A program made the position numbers and the translations under genes. From the NCBI RefSeq assembly GCF_900184895.1, contig NZ_FXZK01000013.1, positions 1-64,000 on the forward strand: DNA of 64,000 nt, read 5' to 3'. The notes beneath the pieces were generated by a model that saw only the letters and a program-made list of their open reading frames with translations, had not been told where the DNA came from and made no database searches. This document shows positions 8,801-17,683 of the stretch, one piece after another. Numbering within the stretch: the first letter of the stretch is position 1; every line of letters starts with the position of its first letter. The DNA is from Flavimaricola marinus. GTDB lineage: Bacteria; Pseudomonadota; Alphaproteobacteria; Rhodobacterales; Rhodobacteraceae.

Positions 8801-9514
8801 TCAACGCAGGCCGATCTCGTCCAGCAGCGCCAGGATCGCCTCGGCGCCCTCGCCCGCGTCCTTGAGCACGCGCCCGCCCCCGGCAATGTCGCGCGGTGGC
8901 GCGATAGGCGGCGGCAGACGCCGGGAGGGGCGCGCGGGCCTGGCGTGGCGGGGATCGTCGGGGGCATCGACCGGCCACGCCGTCACAGTGCCGCGATCGG
9001 CGTCCCAGCGACTCCCGAGTGTAGCCGTGATGGCGCCGGTCGCCAGCGTGAGGACGGCGCCGCAGGGCGGTAGCCCCAGCACGCGCCGGGTTCCGCCGGA
9101 CATTCGCGTCCGCACGATCCACGATGCCCCGTCACGCGAAAGGTCGAGGCACCGGGTGATGACAGTGCGCCCGAGGGCCGCGCCCAGCCGGTGGGGCACC
9201 ATGCCGCTGCATTCTCCCGCCTCGGCCCGGGCTCCGCAAAGGATGATCTCCGGTCGGTCGCCCTGCAGATGCGCGATCAGCGCCGCCAGAGGGTCGCCCC
9301 GCACGCCGACGTCGAGGATATCGAGTGCCGGTGACCCCAGACCCAGACCGCGCCTGAGGGCCAACGCCGCATCCGGCGAGCCTGCGTGCAACAGGCGCGG
9401 CTCGAGACCGCCGCGCACCGCTAGTGAAATCGCTGCAGCCTCCTCAGGAGGGAGGCGCGGACGACCCGTGACCGGATTGCGGCCCGTCGAGACGAGAACG
9501 GTGCAGCGTGTCAC
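8801..9514 (-). CDS. etfB: Electron transfer flavoprotein beta subunit-like
   Basis: A 237-residue EtfB-like protein with an alternating hydrophobic N-terminal domain (VLVSTGRNPVTGRPRLPPEEAAAISLAV), the AALIAHLQGDRPEIILCGARAEAG nucleotide-binding region and a family-like SGMVPHRLGAALG segment. It is the last gene of the minus-strand operon and overlaps etfA by four bases (9511-9514). It should pair with EtfA to carry electrons from the flavin dehydrogenase encoded at 15622-17655 and/or the Fe-S protein at 10575-12521. The C-terminal arginine/proline-rich stretch is less conserved. It converges with the LysR gene ending at 8714. Confidence 0.8.
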   Translation of the reverse strand: MTRCTVLVSTGRNPVTGRPRLPPEEAAAISLAVRGGLEPRLLHAGSPDAALALRRGLGLGSPALDILDVGVRGDPLAALIAHLQGDRPEIILCGARAEAGECSGMVPHRLGAALGRTVITRCLDLSRDGASWIVRTRMSGGTRRVLGLPPCGAVLTLATGAITATLGSRWDADRGTVTAWPVDAPDDPRHARPARPSRRLPPPIAPPRDIAGGGRVLKDAGEGAEAILALLDEIGLR

Positions 9515-10578
9515 GGCGTGTCACCCAGCCGGTCCAAGAGCGCCCGCAACACCGCGCCCGTGTCGGTGACGACGGCCAGATCGGCGCGCGCGATCATCGG
9601 CGCATGCGGATCGGCGTTGACGGCCACGACCTTTCGCGCGCCTTCGATCCCCTGCAGATGCTGACTCGCCCCCGAAATACCAAAGGCGATATAGCAACGC
9701 GGGGCGATGACGGTGCCCGAAATACCGACCTGCCGGCCCCGCGGCAGGAGCCCTGCATCGCAGACGACCCGGCTGCCACCGACCGCCGCACCGAGCGCTG
9801 CGGCGACCTGATGCAACAGCGCCCAATCGGAGACGCCCGCGCCCGCAGAAAGGACCACATCAGCTTCTGAGAGCGGCAGGGACGCCGGATCGCCCCGCTC
9901 GATCCCTAGCTCGACGGGCGCTGCGGCCTGCGCCGCGTCGGGCACAGAGGACCGGGGCGGGCTGAGCGGGAGGGCGGCGCCGGTCGACATATCTCCCGAC
10001 ACTTCTCCCGACGCTGGCCCGGCCTGCGGGCGAAACCGTCCCGGGGCAGCGATCAAAAGGGGCGCGTCGTCGCGCTGCCGCTCGCGGGTGGCGCCGTCTT
10101 CGAGGCAAAGGCAGCCACTGGTATCGATGGCGGCGACGTTCGTGCGGATCTGCCCTTCCGTCACGGCGGCGATCCGGCGGAGCACCTCGGCGGCCTCGCC
10201 TCCGTCGACGGCGACGATGCGGCGCAGTTCGAGGTCGTGCCAAAGGGCGGTGATCTGGTGGGACAGGGCGTCCGAGTCCTGCGACGGAGGAGCCCAGACG
10301 CGGTCCACGCCCGCCCCGGCAAGGCCCGAGGGCGCATCGGTAGAGAGAATGATCGCCAGAAGTCCGTGCCCGGCCGAAACCGCGAGCCTGCGCCCGAGGG
10401 TCAGTGCCTCGACGTCGAGAGGGGTCAACGGCCCCGCTCCGCCGTCGATCAGGACCGCGACGAGGGGGCTGTCGTCCGCAATCTGACGCACGGGGGCAGT
10501 TTTGGCGGCCTCCTGCGGTGCCGCCCGGCGCATCGTGGACCGGTCGCGCGGATCGCGGCGCACGCGCGCCGCACTCAT
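9511..10578 (-). CDS. etfA: Electron transfer flavoprotein alpha subunit
   Basis: A 355-residue EtfA. The C-terminal FAD-binding domain is unmistakable: GAGVSDWALLHQVAAALGA, SRVVCDAGLLPRGRQVG, SGTVIAPRCYIAFGISG, ASQHLQGIEGARKVVAVN, DPHAPMIARADLAVV. The start at 10578 is supported by an ATGA overlap with the stop of the upstream Fe-S gene. The N-terminal part contains a low-complexity linker (residues about 190-230). The order DgcB-like, EtfA, EtfB is that of dimethylglycine and N-methylproline demethylation loci, which supports a dedicated ETF rather than the housekeeping one. Confidence 0.9.
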   Translation of the reverse strand: MSAARVRRDPRDRSTMRRAAPQEAAKTAPVRQIADDSPLVAVLIDGGAGPLTPLDVEALTLGRRLAVSAGHGLLAIILSTDAPSGLAGAGVDRVWAPPSQDSDALSHQITALWHDLELRRIVAVDGGEAAEVLRRIAAVTEGQIRTNVAAIDTSGCLCLEDGATRERQRDDAPLLIAAPGRFRPQAGPASGEVSGDMSTGAALPLSPPRSSVPDAAQAAAPVELGIERGDPASLPLSEADVVLSAGAGVSDWALLHQVAAALGAAVGGSRVVCDAGLLPRGRQVGISGTVIAPRCYIAFGISGASQHLQGIEGARKVVAVNADPHAPMIARADLAVVTDTGAVLRALLDRLGDTP

Positions 10579-12521
10579 GGCGTCGCCTCCACCGCCTGCC
10601 AGACAAGTTCGGCAAGATCGCGAACCTGCGGACGCGCACCCGGCACGCCCTCCAGCATCTGGGTGCAGTTGGGACAGGCCGCAACGACGGTCTGCGCTCC
10701 TGTGGCACGGGCCTGATCCATCCTGACATCGGGGATCCGGCGCCGGCCCGGCACGTCGGCCAGCGCCGCACCACCCCCGCCGCCGCAACAGCGCGAGGAC
10801 CGTCCGTGATCGGCCATCTCGACAGAGGTCAGACCGAGCCGACGTAAAATGCGCCGGGGCGCGCCCGTCTCGCCCATGTAGCGGCCGAGGTAGCACGGAT
10901 CGTGGTAGGTGACGGCGTCGGCGTCCGGCAGCGGCGGCACCGTCAGACGGCCCTCTTCCATCAGCGCGTCGAGCAGGGTGCTGTGATGGACGACGTCGGG
11001 CATCGGTCCGAAAGAAGGATACTCACGCGCGAGGCAATGCACGACATGCGGATCAGCGCTGACGATGCGGCCGATCCGGTGCCGCGACAGGGTGGCGCGG
11101 TTGGTCCGGGCAAGCGCCGCAAACGTGGCCTCGTCGCCCGCGCGCCGGGCGAAATCGCCGCAGTCGCGCTCCTCGGTGCCCAGAATGGCCAGATCGACGC
11201 CCGCGCGCTGCAAAAGCCGCACGAGCGCACGCAGCGTCGACTGGCTGCGCATATCGTAGGCACTTTCTCCCGCCCAGAGCAGCACCTCGCAGGCGTCGCC
11301 GTCGCTGCTCAGAACGCGGAGGCCCAGATCGGCGGCCCAGTCATGGCGTTCGGACAGCGCCCTGCCCGACTGCGTGTCGGTCTCGGCGAGGTCGAGAAGG
11401 ACGGCACCGACAGCCAGCGGCGGCACGCCCCGGGTGAGGGTCTCGTGGCGCCGCAGGTCGACGATGGCGTCGACATGCTCGATCATCATCGGGCAGGCCT
11501 CGACGCAGGCGCGGCAGGTGGTGCAGGACCAGAGCGTTTCGGTCGCCACAAGGCGCGGGGAGCGGTCGGTGCCTGACCCGCCACCCAGACCGTCAATGAG
11601 ATCGTCGAGCGGCCCCATGGGCGCGGGATGGCCGTGGCCGCTATATTCCGTTCCGATGGCGCCCGTTGCGGTGCCGTAGGTTCCGAGCTGGGCATCGGGA
11701 CCGCTGCGTACCGTCCCTGCCCCGTCGCCGCCCAGTCCGATCACTAAGTCGTTGATCAGCTTTTTCGGGTTGAGCGGTTGGCCAGCGGCATAAGCCGGGC
11801 ACGCCGCCTCGCATTTGCCGCACTGCACGCAAGCGTCGAACATCGCGAGGCGGTTCCAGCCGAAGTCCTCGGCGCGGCCGATCCCGTAGCCCTCCAGCGC
11901 GGGCTTCAGCGCCGTTGCGTGTGGCCCGGCGTCGAACCGTTCGGGGCGCGGGTGGGCGACTAGTGCGGTGACGCCGGCGACGGCGTGGCGCATAGGGCCG
12001 CGCGCCGCGCGCGCCACGAGCCAGCCTGCGCCGAGGGCTAGGAATATCGCCCCGGCATAGACAGCGACGGGCCCCGTCCACACCCCGACCGCCGAGAGCA
12101 GCAGACCCGCATCGAAGGTGAGAAGGGCAAAGGGCAGCCGGTCGAACAGCGCGCCGGACAGCCGGTCCGGGCGCGCGGACCGGCGGCGGCGCCAAGCATC
12201 GAGCCCTGCCCCGATTATGCCCGCCGCCGCCGCGATACCGGCCAGCAGGGCCAGAATGCGCCACCCAGTCGCCCCAGCCGCCAGCGTGCACACAACGGCA
12301 CTCAGCGTTCCGCCCGCGACCAGCGCGTGCATGCGCGACATCCCCGGTTCTCGCTCGACGACAGTGTGCACGTCGTGCAGATAGACGCGAGGCAGACGGC
12401 GCAGGCCCGCCACGATATCGACGTCGGCCGCCGCCCCAATGGCCCACCGCCGCCCCAGCCGCGCGATCTGAAGCGACAGCACCGCACCGGCGGCAATCAG
12501 GATCCAGAATGCGTGCGTCAT
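10575..12521 (-). CDS. Membrane Fe-S oxidoreductase, DgcB-like
   Basis: A 648-residue protein with several N-terminal membrane segments (about residues 1-22, 64-110, 130-172), two 4Fe-4S motifs (C231, C234, C237, C241 and C333, C336, C339, C343) and a CCG-type cysteine-rich domain (DPCYLGRYMG ... SSRCCGGGGGA). This is the architecture of DgcB and other (Fe-S)-binding HdrD/GlpC-like proteins that take electrons from a DgcA-type flavin demethylase or ETF and deliver them to the quinone pool. It lies one base from dctM and overlaps etfA. It is located in the cytoplasmic membrane. Confidence 0.85.
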   Translation of the reverse strand: MTHAFWILIAAGAVLSLQIARLGRRWAIGAAADVDIVAGLRRLPRVYLHDVHTVVEREPGMSRMHALVAGGTLSAVVCTLAAGATGWRILALLAGIAAAAGIIGAGLDAWRRRRSARPDRLSGALFDRLPFALLTFDAGLLLSAVGVWTGPVAVYAGAIFLALGAGWLVARAARGPMRHAVAGVTALVAHPRPERFDAGPHATALKPALEGYGIGRAEDFGWNRLAMFDACVQCGKCEAACPAYAAGQPLNPKKLINDLVIGLGGDGAGTVRSGPDAQLGTYGTATGAIGTEYSGHGHPAPMGPLDDLIDGLGGGSGTDRSPRLVATETLWSCTTCRACVEACPMMIEHVDAIVDLRRHETLTRGVPPLAVGAVLLDLAETDTQSGRALSERHDWAADLGLRVLSSDGDACEVLLWAGESAYDMRSQSTLRALVRLLQRAGVDLAILGTEERDCGDFARRAGDEATFAALARTNRATLSRHRIGRIVSADPHVVHCLAREYPSFGPMPDVVHHSTLLDALMEEGRLTVPPLPDADAVTYHDPCYLGRYMGETGAPRRILRRLGLTSVEMADHGRSSRCCGGGGGAALADVPGRRRIPDVRMDQARATGAQTVVAACPNCTQMLEGVPGARPQVRDLAELVWQAVEATP

Positions 12522-12522
12522 C

Positions 12523-13797
12523 TCAGAACAACAGGTTTGGCAGAAAAGTTACCAGCAGAGGCACGAAGGTCAGGAGCAGCAGCACCCCGATCAGGGCCAC
12601 AAGGAACGGCACGGATTCGCGCGCGAATTCTTCGATCGAGCACTTCGTTATCGTGCAGACGGTGAACAGCACGGTGCCGACGGGCGGCGTGATCGACCCG
12701 ATGGTGGTGTTGAAGACGAGGACGATTCCAAAATGCACCGGATCCACACCGAGCGCCCGCGTCACCTCGAGCAGGATCGGCACGAGAATGATCATCAGGG
12801 CCAGGCCTTCGAGCATCATGCCGAGGATCAGCAACATGACGTTGATCAGCAAGAGCACGACGAACTTGTTGTCGGAGATGGACAGAAGCACGCCGATCAT
12901 CTTCTGCGGCGCTTGCTCGAGCGACAGGACGAGCGAAAAGACGGCAGCGGCGGCGATGATGAACAGCACGTTGGCAGTGGTCAGGGCGGATTCGCGCAAG
13001 AGGTCGAAAGTTTCGGTCCACCGAAAACCCCGGTAGATGACGAGGCCCACGATCAGTGCATAGACGGCGGCGATGGCACCTAGTTCGGTGGGCGTGAACC
13101 AGCCGCCCCGCAGGCCCACGATGAGAAGAACGGGCATCGCCAGCGCCCAGAGTGCGGCCCAGGCGCGGCGTCCGATCTCGGGGGTGGGCAGCCTGTGGCT
13201 GCGCTCGGGGGCATAGCCACGCCGCTTGGCGGTGACGCGGACGGTCAGCAAGAGAGCCACAGTGATGATAAAGGCGGGCACGATGCCACCAATGAACAAC
13301 CGCCCGATCGAGGTATCGGTGAGCAGGCCATAGACGATGAGGCCGATGGACGGTGGCATGATCGGCGCGATGGCGCCCGAGGCGGCGCTGACGACGGAGG
13401 CGTAGCCGTTGGAATACCCGCGTTCGCGCATGATCGGGGCAATGGTGCGGGCGTCGATGGCTGCGTCGGCGTTGGATGAGCCCGACATGGCCCCGAGGAA
13501 CAGCGAGTTCATCACCGCCACCTGCGCAAGGCCGCCCCACCAGTGCCCCACCATGCCATCAGCGAGGTGATAGAGACGCTGGGCAATGCCGCCGCGCGCC
13601 AGGGCGGCGCCCGCCACGATGAAGAACGGCACTGCGAGCAGCGGAAAACTTTCGAGCGACGAGGCCATGCGCTGTGCCACGATGCTGGCCATCATCGGAT
13701 TGACGGCGAAATATCCGACCGAGGCGCCAAGGATGGTGAAGGCGATTGGCACGCCGAAGACGAGCAGTGCGATGAAGATGCAGCCGGCGAGGATCAT
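12523..13797 (-). CDS. dctM: TRAP transporter large permease (DctM)
   Basis: A 424-residue, very hydrophobic protein with about a dozen membrane segments and DctM landmarks: FALLAVPFFIVAGAALARGGIA-type region, MSGSSNADAAIDARTIAPIM and FGIVLVFNTTIGSITPPVGTVLF. It is the sodium-coupled large membrane subunit of a tripartite ATP-independent transporter. It overlaps dctQ by four bases at 13794-13797. The transporter is embedded between the DgcA-like dehydrogenase and its Fe-S/ETF partners, so its cargo is probably the substrate of that dehydrogenase, an organic acid or N-substituted amino acid. Confidence 0.92.
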   Translation of the reverse strand: MILAGCIFIALLVFGVPIAFTILGASVGYFAVNPMMASIVAQRMASSLESFPLLAVPFFIVAGAALARGGIAQRLYHLADGMVGHWWGGLAQVAVMNSLFLGAMSGSSNADAAIDARTIAPIMRERGYSNGYASVVSAASGAIAPIMPPSIGLIVYGLLTDTSIGRLFIGGIVPAFIITVALLLTVRVTAKRRGYAPERSHRLPTPEIGRRAWAALWALAMPVLLIVGLRGGWFTPTELGAIAAVYALIVGLVIYRGFRWTETFDLLRESALTTANVLFIIAAAAVFSLVLSLEQAPQKMIGVLLSISDNKFVVLLLINVMLLILGMMLEGLALMIILVPILLEVTRALGVDPVHFGIVLVFNTTIGSITPPVGTVLFTVCTITKCSIEEFARESVPFLVALIGVLLLLTFVPLLVTFLPNLLF

Positions 13798-14279
13798 GTG
13801 GGGGTTCCGTCATTGCGCGTGCCGCGCACGAGCCGGTAGAGTTGAATGAGTTGGGTCACGACCACCAGCGCCATTGCCAATGCCAGCGCCGCCGAGACGA
13901 TCCATTTGGGCCAGCCGAGCGACAGGAATTGGGTGAAGCGTGCTGTCTCGACCTGAACGATCGCCGCCTGGGCCACGGCGGCGGCGATCAGGATGACGAT
14001 GATGTGTACCAGACCCTGCACGATGGGGTGCCAGCGGCGCGGCAAACGCTCGACGAAATATTGGACGCCGAAGAGGTCGCCATTCGCGGCGATACCGACG
14101 ATGCCGAACCAGACGACACCCGACAGGGCGACGATCCCAAGATCGTGGCTGATGGCGATGGATTGGCTGAGAGCGGTGCGGGCAAAGACGTCTGCCGTGA
14201 TCACCAACAGCACGACCCCCAGCAGGGCCGCCGGAACCACCGACCCGAACAGCACGATGAGACGAAAAAGCAGTGTCAT
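13794..14279 (-). CDS. dctQ: TRAP transporter small permease (DctQ)
   Basis: A 161-residue protein with four predicted membrane helices, the size and hydrophobicity pattern of DctQ (MTLLFRLIVLFGSVVPAALLG, LGIVALSGVVWFGIVGIAANGD, IVQGLVHIIVILIAAAV, IVSAALALAMALVVVTQLIQLY). It forms the membrane complex with DctM. A 209-bp spacer containing a strong stem-loop separates it from dctP upstream. Confidence 0.88.
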   Translation of the reverse strand: MTLLFRLIVLFGSVVPAALLGVVLLVITADVFARTALSQSIAISHDLGIVALSGVVWFGIVGIAANGDLFGVQYFVERLPRRWHPIVQGLVHIIVILIAAAVAQAAIVQVETARFTQFLSLGWPKWIVSAALALAMALVVVTQLIQLYRLVRGTRNDGTPT

Positions 14280-14363
14280 GGGATCACCTGTGGCAAGAAG
14301 GACGCGCGCACGCGGGATTTGGCGAAGGCCGTCAGGAGCGAAGGCCGTACGGAAGCGAATGTG

Positions 14364-14401
14364 CCCGGCCCGAAAGTGCGCCGGTGTGAAAGCGGGCCGG
14401 G
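14364..14401 (-). other. GC-rich stem-loop between dctP and dctQ
   Basis: CCCGGCCCG at 14364-14372 is perfectly complementary to CGGGCCGGG at 14393-14401, giving a nine-pair stem with a 20-base loop, without a run of T on the coding strand. It lies in the 209-bp gap after dctP. Binding-protein genes often need higher expression than the permeases, and such hairpins can stabilise the upstream mRNA or attenuate read-through. The function here is inferred. Confidence 0.5.
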
Positions 14402-14488
14402 AGTGCTGCGATCCCGTTCCCTGCGACGGGGGGTGTCGGGTGCGGGTGAGCAGCGCCGGACGGGGGCCCGGCGCCGAAAGCGTGGCGA

Positions 14489-15490
14489 TCAGGCGCCGCT
14501 TGCTGCAGCCCGGATCTCTTCGTAGAGACCGTCAGGGAAACTTTCCCAGAACCCGGTAGTGGCTTTGCGGAAGGCATCGAGGTCTGCCTCGTGGAACGTC
14601 ACACCCGCAGCCTCGAACTCGGCGCGGATCTCGCCTTCCAAGGCCTCGGACTGCGCGGTCAGTTCCTGTCCGCCCTTGCGAAACTCTTCCATCAGGATCA
14701 CCCGGTCTTCCTCGGACAGTGCCTGGTAGGCGGCCTCGCTCATCACCCAGCCGGTGAAGAGGTTGAAGTGGCCGGTAAGCGTGATCTCCTTGACCACCTC
14801 GTACCACCGGCTGGCCCGCAGACCGGTCAGCGGCGATTCCGCTGCAGTCACGACACCCTGCGACAGCGCGGAATAGGCCTCGGCGGCCTCGACTGTGGTG
14901 GCGATCACGCCCATCGGCTCGAAGGTGTTGAGCCAGGTCTCGACTGGGGGCACGCGCATCCGCACACCTTCGAGGGCCGACGGCGAAGGATAGGCCTCGG
15001 TGCCGATCATGTGGCGCGCACCGTCGAACCAGTTCAGGGCTACGACGCGGATACCCGAGGATTCCGCCAGCTGATCGTAATACCCCATCATCAGGTCGGA
15101 GAAGGCGAGCCGCTCGCCCTCTGCGTTGTCAGCGACCACGAAGGGGCCCTCGACGGCGGCAAGCTCGGGCACGCCGAACTGCGCCATGAAGCTGGCCGAG
15201 GTATAGGTGATGACGGGCTGCCCCTGGCTCGCCTGTTCGAGCGAGTCGGTCGTGGTGCCGAGTTGCGCCGAGGGGAACATCTGGAACGCGACGCGCCCCT
15301 CCGTGCGCTCGGTGATGCGCTCGCCGACCTGTTCGGCGATCTGCACCGAGAGGTTCGTCGGTGGGTTGACCGAGGCGATGCGCATCGTCGTCTCCTGCGC
15401 CAGCACGCTCGTGGCGGCGAAGGCGAGCGGCGAGCTCGCGGCGATGGCCATCAGATGGCGGCGGGTGAGGGATGTCGGTTTTCTGGTCAT
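14489..15490 (-). CDS. dctP: TRAP transporter solute-binding protein (DctP family)
   Basis: A 333-residue periplasmic binding protein. The N-terminus has a twin-arginine-like export signal (SLTRRHLMAIAASSPLAFAATSVLA, cleavage near residue 31). The mature part has the DctP pattern: PSAQLGTTTDSLEQASQGQP, then GVRMRVPP, where the second Arg is the residue that normally binds the ligand carboxylate, followed by EAYSALSQGVVTAAESP. It delivers a carboxylate ligand to DctQM. A 131-bp gap separates it from the DgcA-like gene upstream. Confidence 0.9.
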   Translation of the reverse strand: MTRKPTSLTRRHLMAIAASSPLAFAATSVLAQETTMRIASVNPPTNLSVQIAEQVGERITERTEGRVAFQMFPSAQLGTTTDSLEQASQGQPVITYTSASFMAQFGVPELAAVEGPFVVADNAEGERLAFSDLMMGYYDQLAESSGIRVVALNWFDGARHMIGTEAYPSPSALEGVRMRVPPVETWLNTFEPMGVIATTVEAAEAYSALSQGVVTAAESPLTGLRASRWYEVVKEITLTGHFNLFTGWVMSEAAYQALSEEDRVILMEEFRKGGQELTAQSEALEGEIRAEFEAAGVTFHEADLDAFRKATTGFWESFPDGLYEEIRAAASGA

Positions 15491-15621
15491 GGTTGTACTC
15501 CTGTTGCGGGCTCGTGTCGGTCGTTGCGGATCGAATGGCGCACCTTATAGGTCAGGGTGTGTCACTTCGGCGGGATGCCGGTGAACGCCCGCCCCTCCCG
15601 GGCCGGCGTCGTCGTGCGGCG

Positions 15622-17655
15622 TCAGAGCGTTCTGGCGATTCGCGCCGCGTCGTAGATGGCCGCATGGGCGTTGCGCGCGACGAGCGCGTCGCCAATGCGG
15701 TAGAGATCGAAAGTACCGGCCAGATTGCGCGCAACCTCGGGCGTCTGCCCCGACAAAAGCGCATCGCGGTCCACCTCGCCAAGGTTGCGCGATGCAGCCC
15801 GCAGCCTATCGTAGAGTGCCAGGGTGGGGGCGGTGCCGATGTCATAAACGATCTGATCGACTTCGCGCTCTTCCTCGGCACCGGTATAGAGGTTGGTCAG
15901 CACCGCGATCAGCTTGTTGCCCTCACGGAAGGCGTCGGTCAGCCGGACGTTGGGTGTGAAGATCGCGTTGTGTTTGTACAGGCTCTGGAAATAGGCGACG
16001 TGCAGCAGCGCGCCGGCCTCCTCGCCCGCGGTGCGGTCAGCGCTGGCAAGCTCGACCTCGGCGCCGCGGCGCGCCATCATGTCGGCGCAGCCTATGGCCG
16101 TCATCAGGCCCGTTTCGTCATAGACGAGGACATTTTGCGCCGCTTCGACGGCGCCCGAGATCACGTCCCAGGCGGGCGTGCAGAGGCTGGCGCCCTCGAA
16201 ATCCGGTGCGATGGGTGTGCCGCCGGTGGCGACGAAGACGGCATCCGGCGACAACGCCTCGACGTCCGCCAGCGTGGCCACCGTACTGGTGCGCACGTCG
16301 GCCCCGCCGCGCCGGACCTGACCCTCGAGCCAGCGGACGATGCCCGCGAGGCTCTCGCGCTGGGGGACCCGTGCCGCGAGCTTAAGCTGGCCGCCGACCT
16401 GCTCCGTCGCCTCGAAAAGCGTCACGGCGTGGCCGCGCTGCAACGATGCGCGCGCGGCCTCGAGGCCAGCCGGACCGCCGCCGATGACAACGACGCGCTT
16501 GGTGATTTCGGCGCGCGGCAAGACGTGGGGCAAAAGCGCCTCGCGCCCCGTCGCGGCGTTTTGGATGCACATGCCGGCAGGTCCGCCGAAATCGGCGCAA
16601 TAGTTGGCACCGACGCACTGGCGGATATCCTCTTCGCGGCCCGCCCGCAGCTTGGCCACGATATGCGGATCGGCGATATGCCCACGCGTCATCGCCACCA
16701 AGTCGACATGCCCCTCGGAGACGGCGCGGGCCGCCGTTGCGATGTCGCGGATGCCCGAAGCGTGGAAGACTGGAATGTCGACCGCCGCCTTCACGCCGCT
16801 GGCCAGATGCAGGAACGGTGCGGAGGGCCATGTCATGTCGGGCAGCATCCGTGCCAGATCGGGCTGCGTATCGCCCGTAGCCTGATAGACAGACAGGAAA
16901 TCGATCAGCCCGCTCTGCGCGAAGAGCTGGCACGCCTCGAGGCATTCGGCGACACCCATGCCGCCCTTTTGCATCTCGTCGCCCGAGATGCGGATGCCGA
17001 CAACGAAATCGTCGCCAACGCCGTCGCGGATCGCGGAGAGCACTTCGATCGGGAAACGTGCGCGGTTCTCGAGGCTGCCGCCGTAGGCGTCGGTGCGGCG
17101 GTTGGTGACCGGGGAGAGGAAGCTGTCCAACAACTGATGCGCCGCCATCATCACTTCGATGCCGTCGAGTCCGCCCCGCTTGGCGCGCATCGCCGCTGCG
17201 ACAAAATCGCCGCGCACCCGGGCGAAATCGAAATCCTCCATCTCCTTTGCAAAGGACCTGTGCGCGATCTCGCGAGAATAGGACGGGGAGATCAGCGGCA
17301 AGCCATTCGCCCCACGCCAGCCGCCACGACGGCCCATATGAGTGATTTGCACCATGATCGCTGCTCCGTGGCCCTTTACCGTCTCGGCCATCTTTTCGAG
17401 GTGAGGCACGACGCGGTCGGCGCCCATGTCGATCTGACTGAAGGCAAGCGGGCTGTCGGGCGCCACGGAGGAGGAACCTCCGAAGATCGTGAGGCCGAGG
17501 CCGCCCTTGGCTTTTTCGCCGTGATAGAGACGGTAGGTTTCGCCCGGCATCCCGTCCTCGGCCAGATGCGAGGCATGCCCGGTGCTGAACACGCGGTTGC
17601 GCAGCGTGATGTGCCGCAGCTTCAGCGGCTTGAGTAGTGCGTTCGTGTCAGTCAC
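15622..17655 (-). CDS. TMADH/DgcA-family amine dehydrogenase or demethylase
   Basis: A 677-residue fusion of an N-terminal old-yellow-enzyme TIM barrel with FMN (residues about 5-345; HMGRRGGWRGANGLPLISPS, LLDSFLSPVTNRRTDAYGGSLENRARF) and a C-terminal FAD/NAD-type Rossmann module (VVVIGGGPAGLEAARASLQRGH). This is the layout of trimethylamine dehydrogenase, dimethylglycine demethylase DgcA and N-methylproline demethylase, which cleave a C-N bond oxidatively and pass electrons to ETF. In the 4Fe-4S region C347, C353 and C363 remain but the second ligand of the CxxCxxC motif is Ala350. A GTG at 17655 was chosen: a Met at 17724 would overlap frlD and adds residues unlike the family. In the same operon as an frlD kinase, TRAP transporter, DgcB-like protein and ETF. 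The substrate is unknown. Confidence 0.78.
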   Translation of the reverse strand: MTDTNALLKPLKLRHITLRNRVFSTGHASHLAEDGMPGETYRLYHGEKAKGGLGLTIFGGSSSVAPDSPLAFSQIDMGADRVVPHLEKMAETVKGHGAAIMVQITHMGRRGGWRGANGLPLISPSYSREIAHRSFAKEMEDFDFARVRGDFVAAAMRAKRGGLDGIEVMMAAHQLLDSFLSPVTNRRTDAYGGSLENRARFPIEVLSAIRDGVGDDFVVGIRISGDEMQKGGMGVAECLEACQLFAQSGLIDFLSVYQATGDTQPDLARMLPDMTWPSAPFLHLASGVKAAVDIPVFHASGIRDIATAARAVSEGHVDLVAMTRGHIADPHIVAKLRAGREEDIRQCVGANYCADFGGPAGMCIQNAATGREALLPHVLPRAEITKRVVVIGGGPAGLEAARASLQRGHAVTLFEATEQVGGQLKLAARVPQRESLAGIVRWLEGQVRRGGADVRTSTVATLADVEALSPDAVFVATGGTPIAPDFEGASLCTPAWDVISGAVEAAQNVLVYDETGLMTAIGCADMMARRGAEVELASADRTAGEEAGALLHVAYFQSLYKHNAIFTPNVRLTDAFREGNKLIAVLTNLYTGAEEEREVDQIVYDIGTAPTLALYDRLRAASRNLGEVDRDALLSGQTPEVARNLAGTFDLYRIGDALVARNAHAAIYDAARIARTL

Positions 17656-17683
17656 ATCGGGTCCGTCCTGCTGGATGTCGGGA

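Noticed and set aside
15472-17637. Plus-strand open frame of about 720 codons
   Set aside because: It is antisense to the DgcA-like dehydrogenase, whose minus-strand frame carries clear FMN and FAD motifs. The plus-strand translation shows no family pattern.
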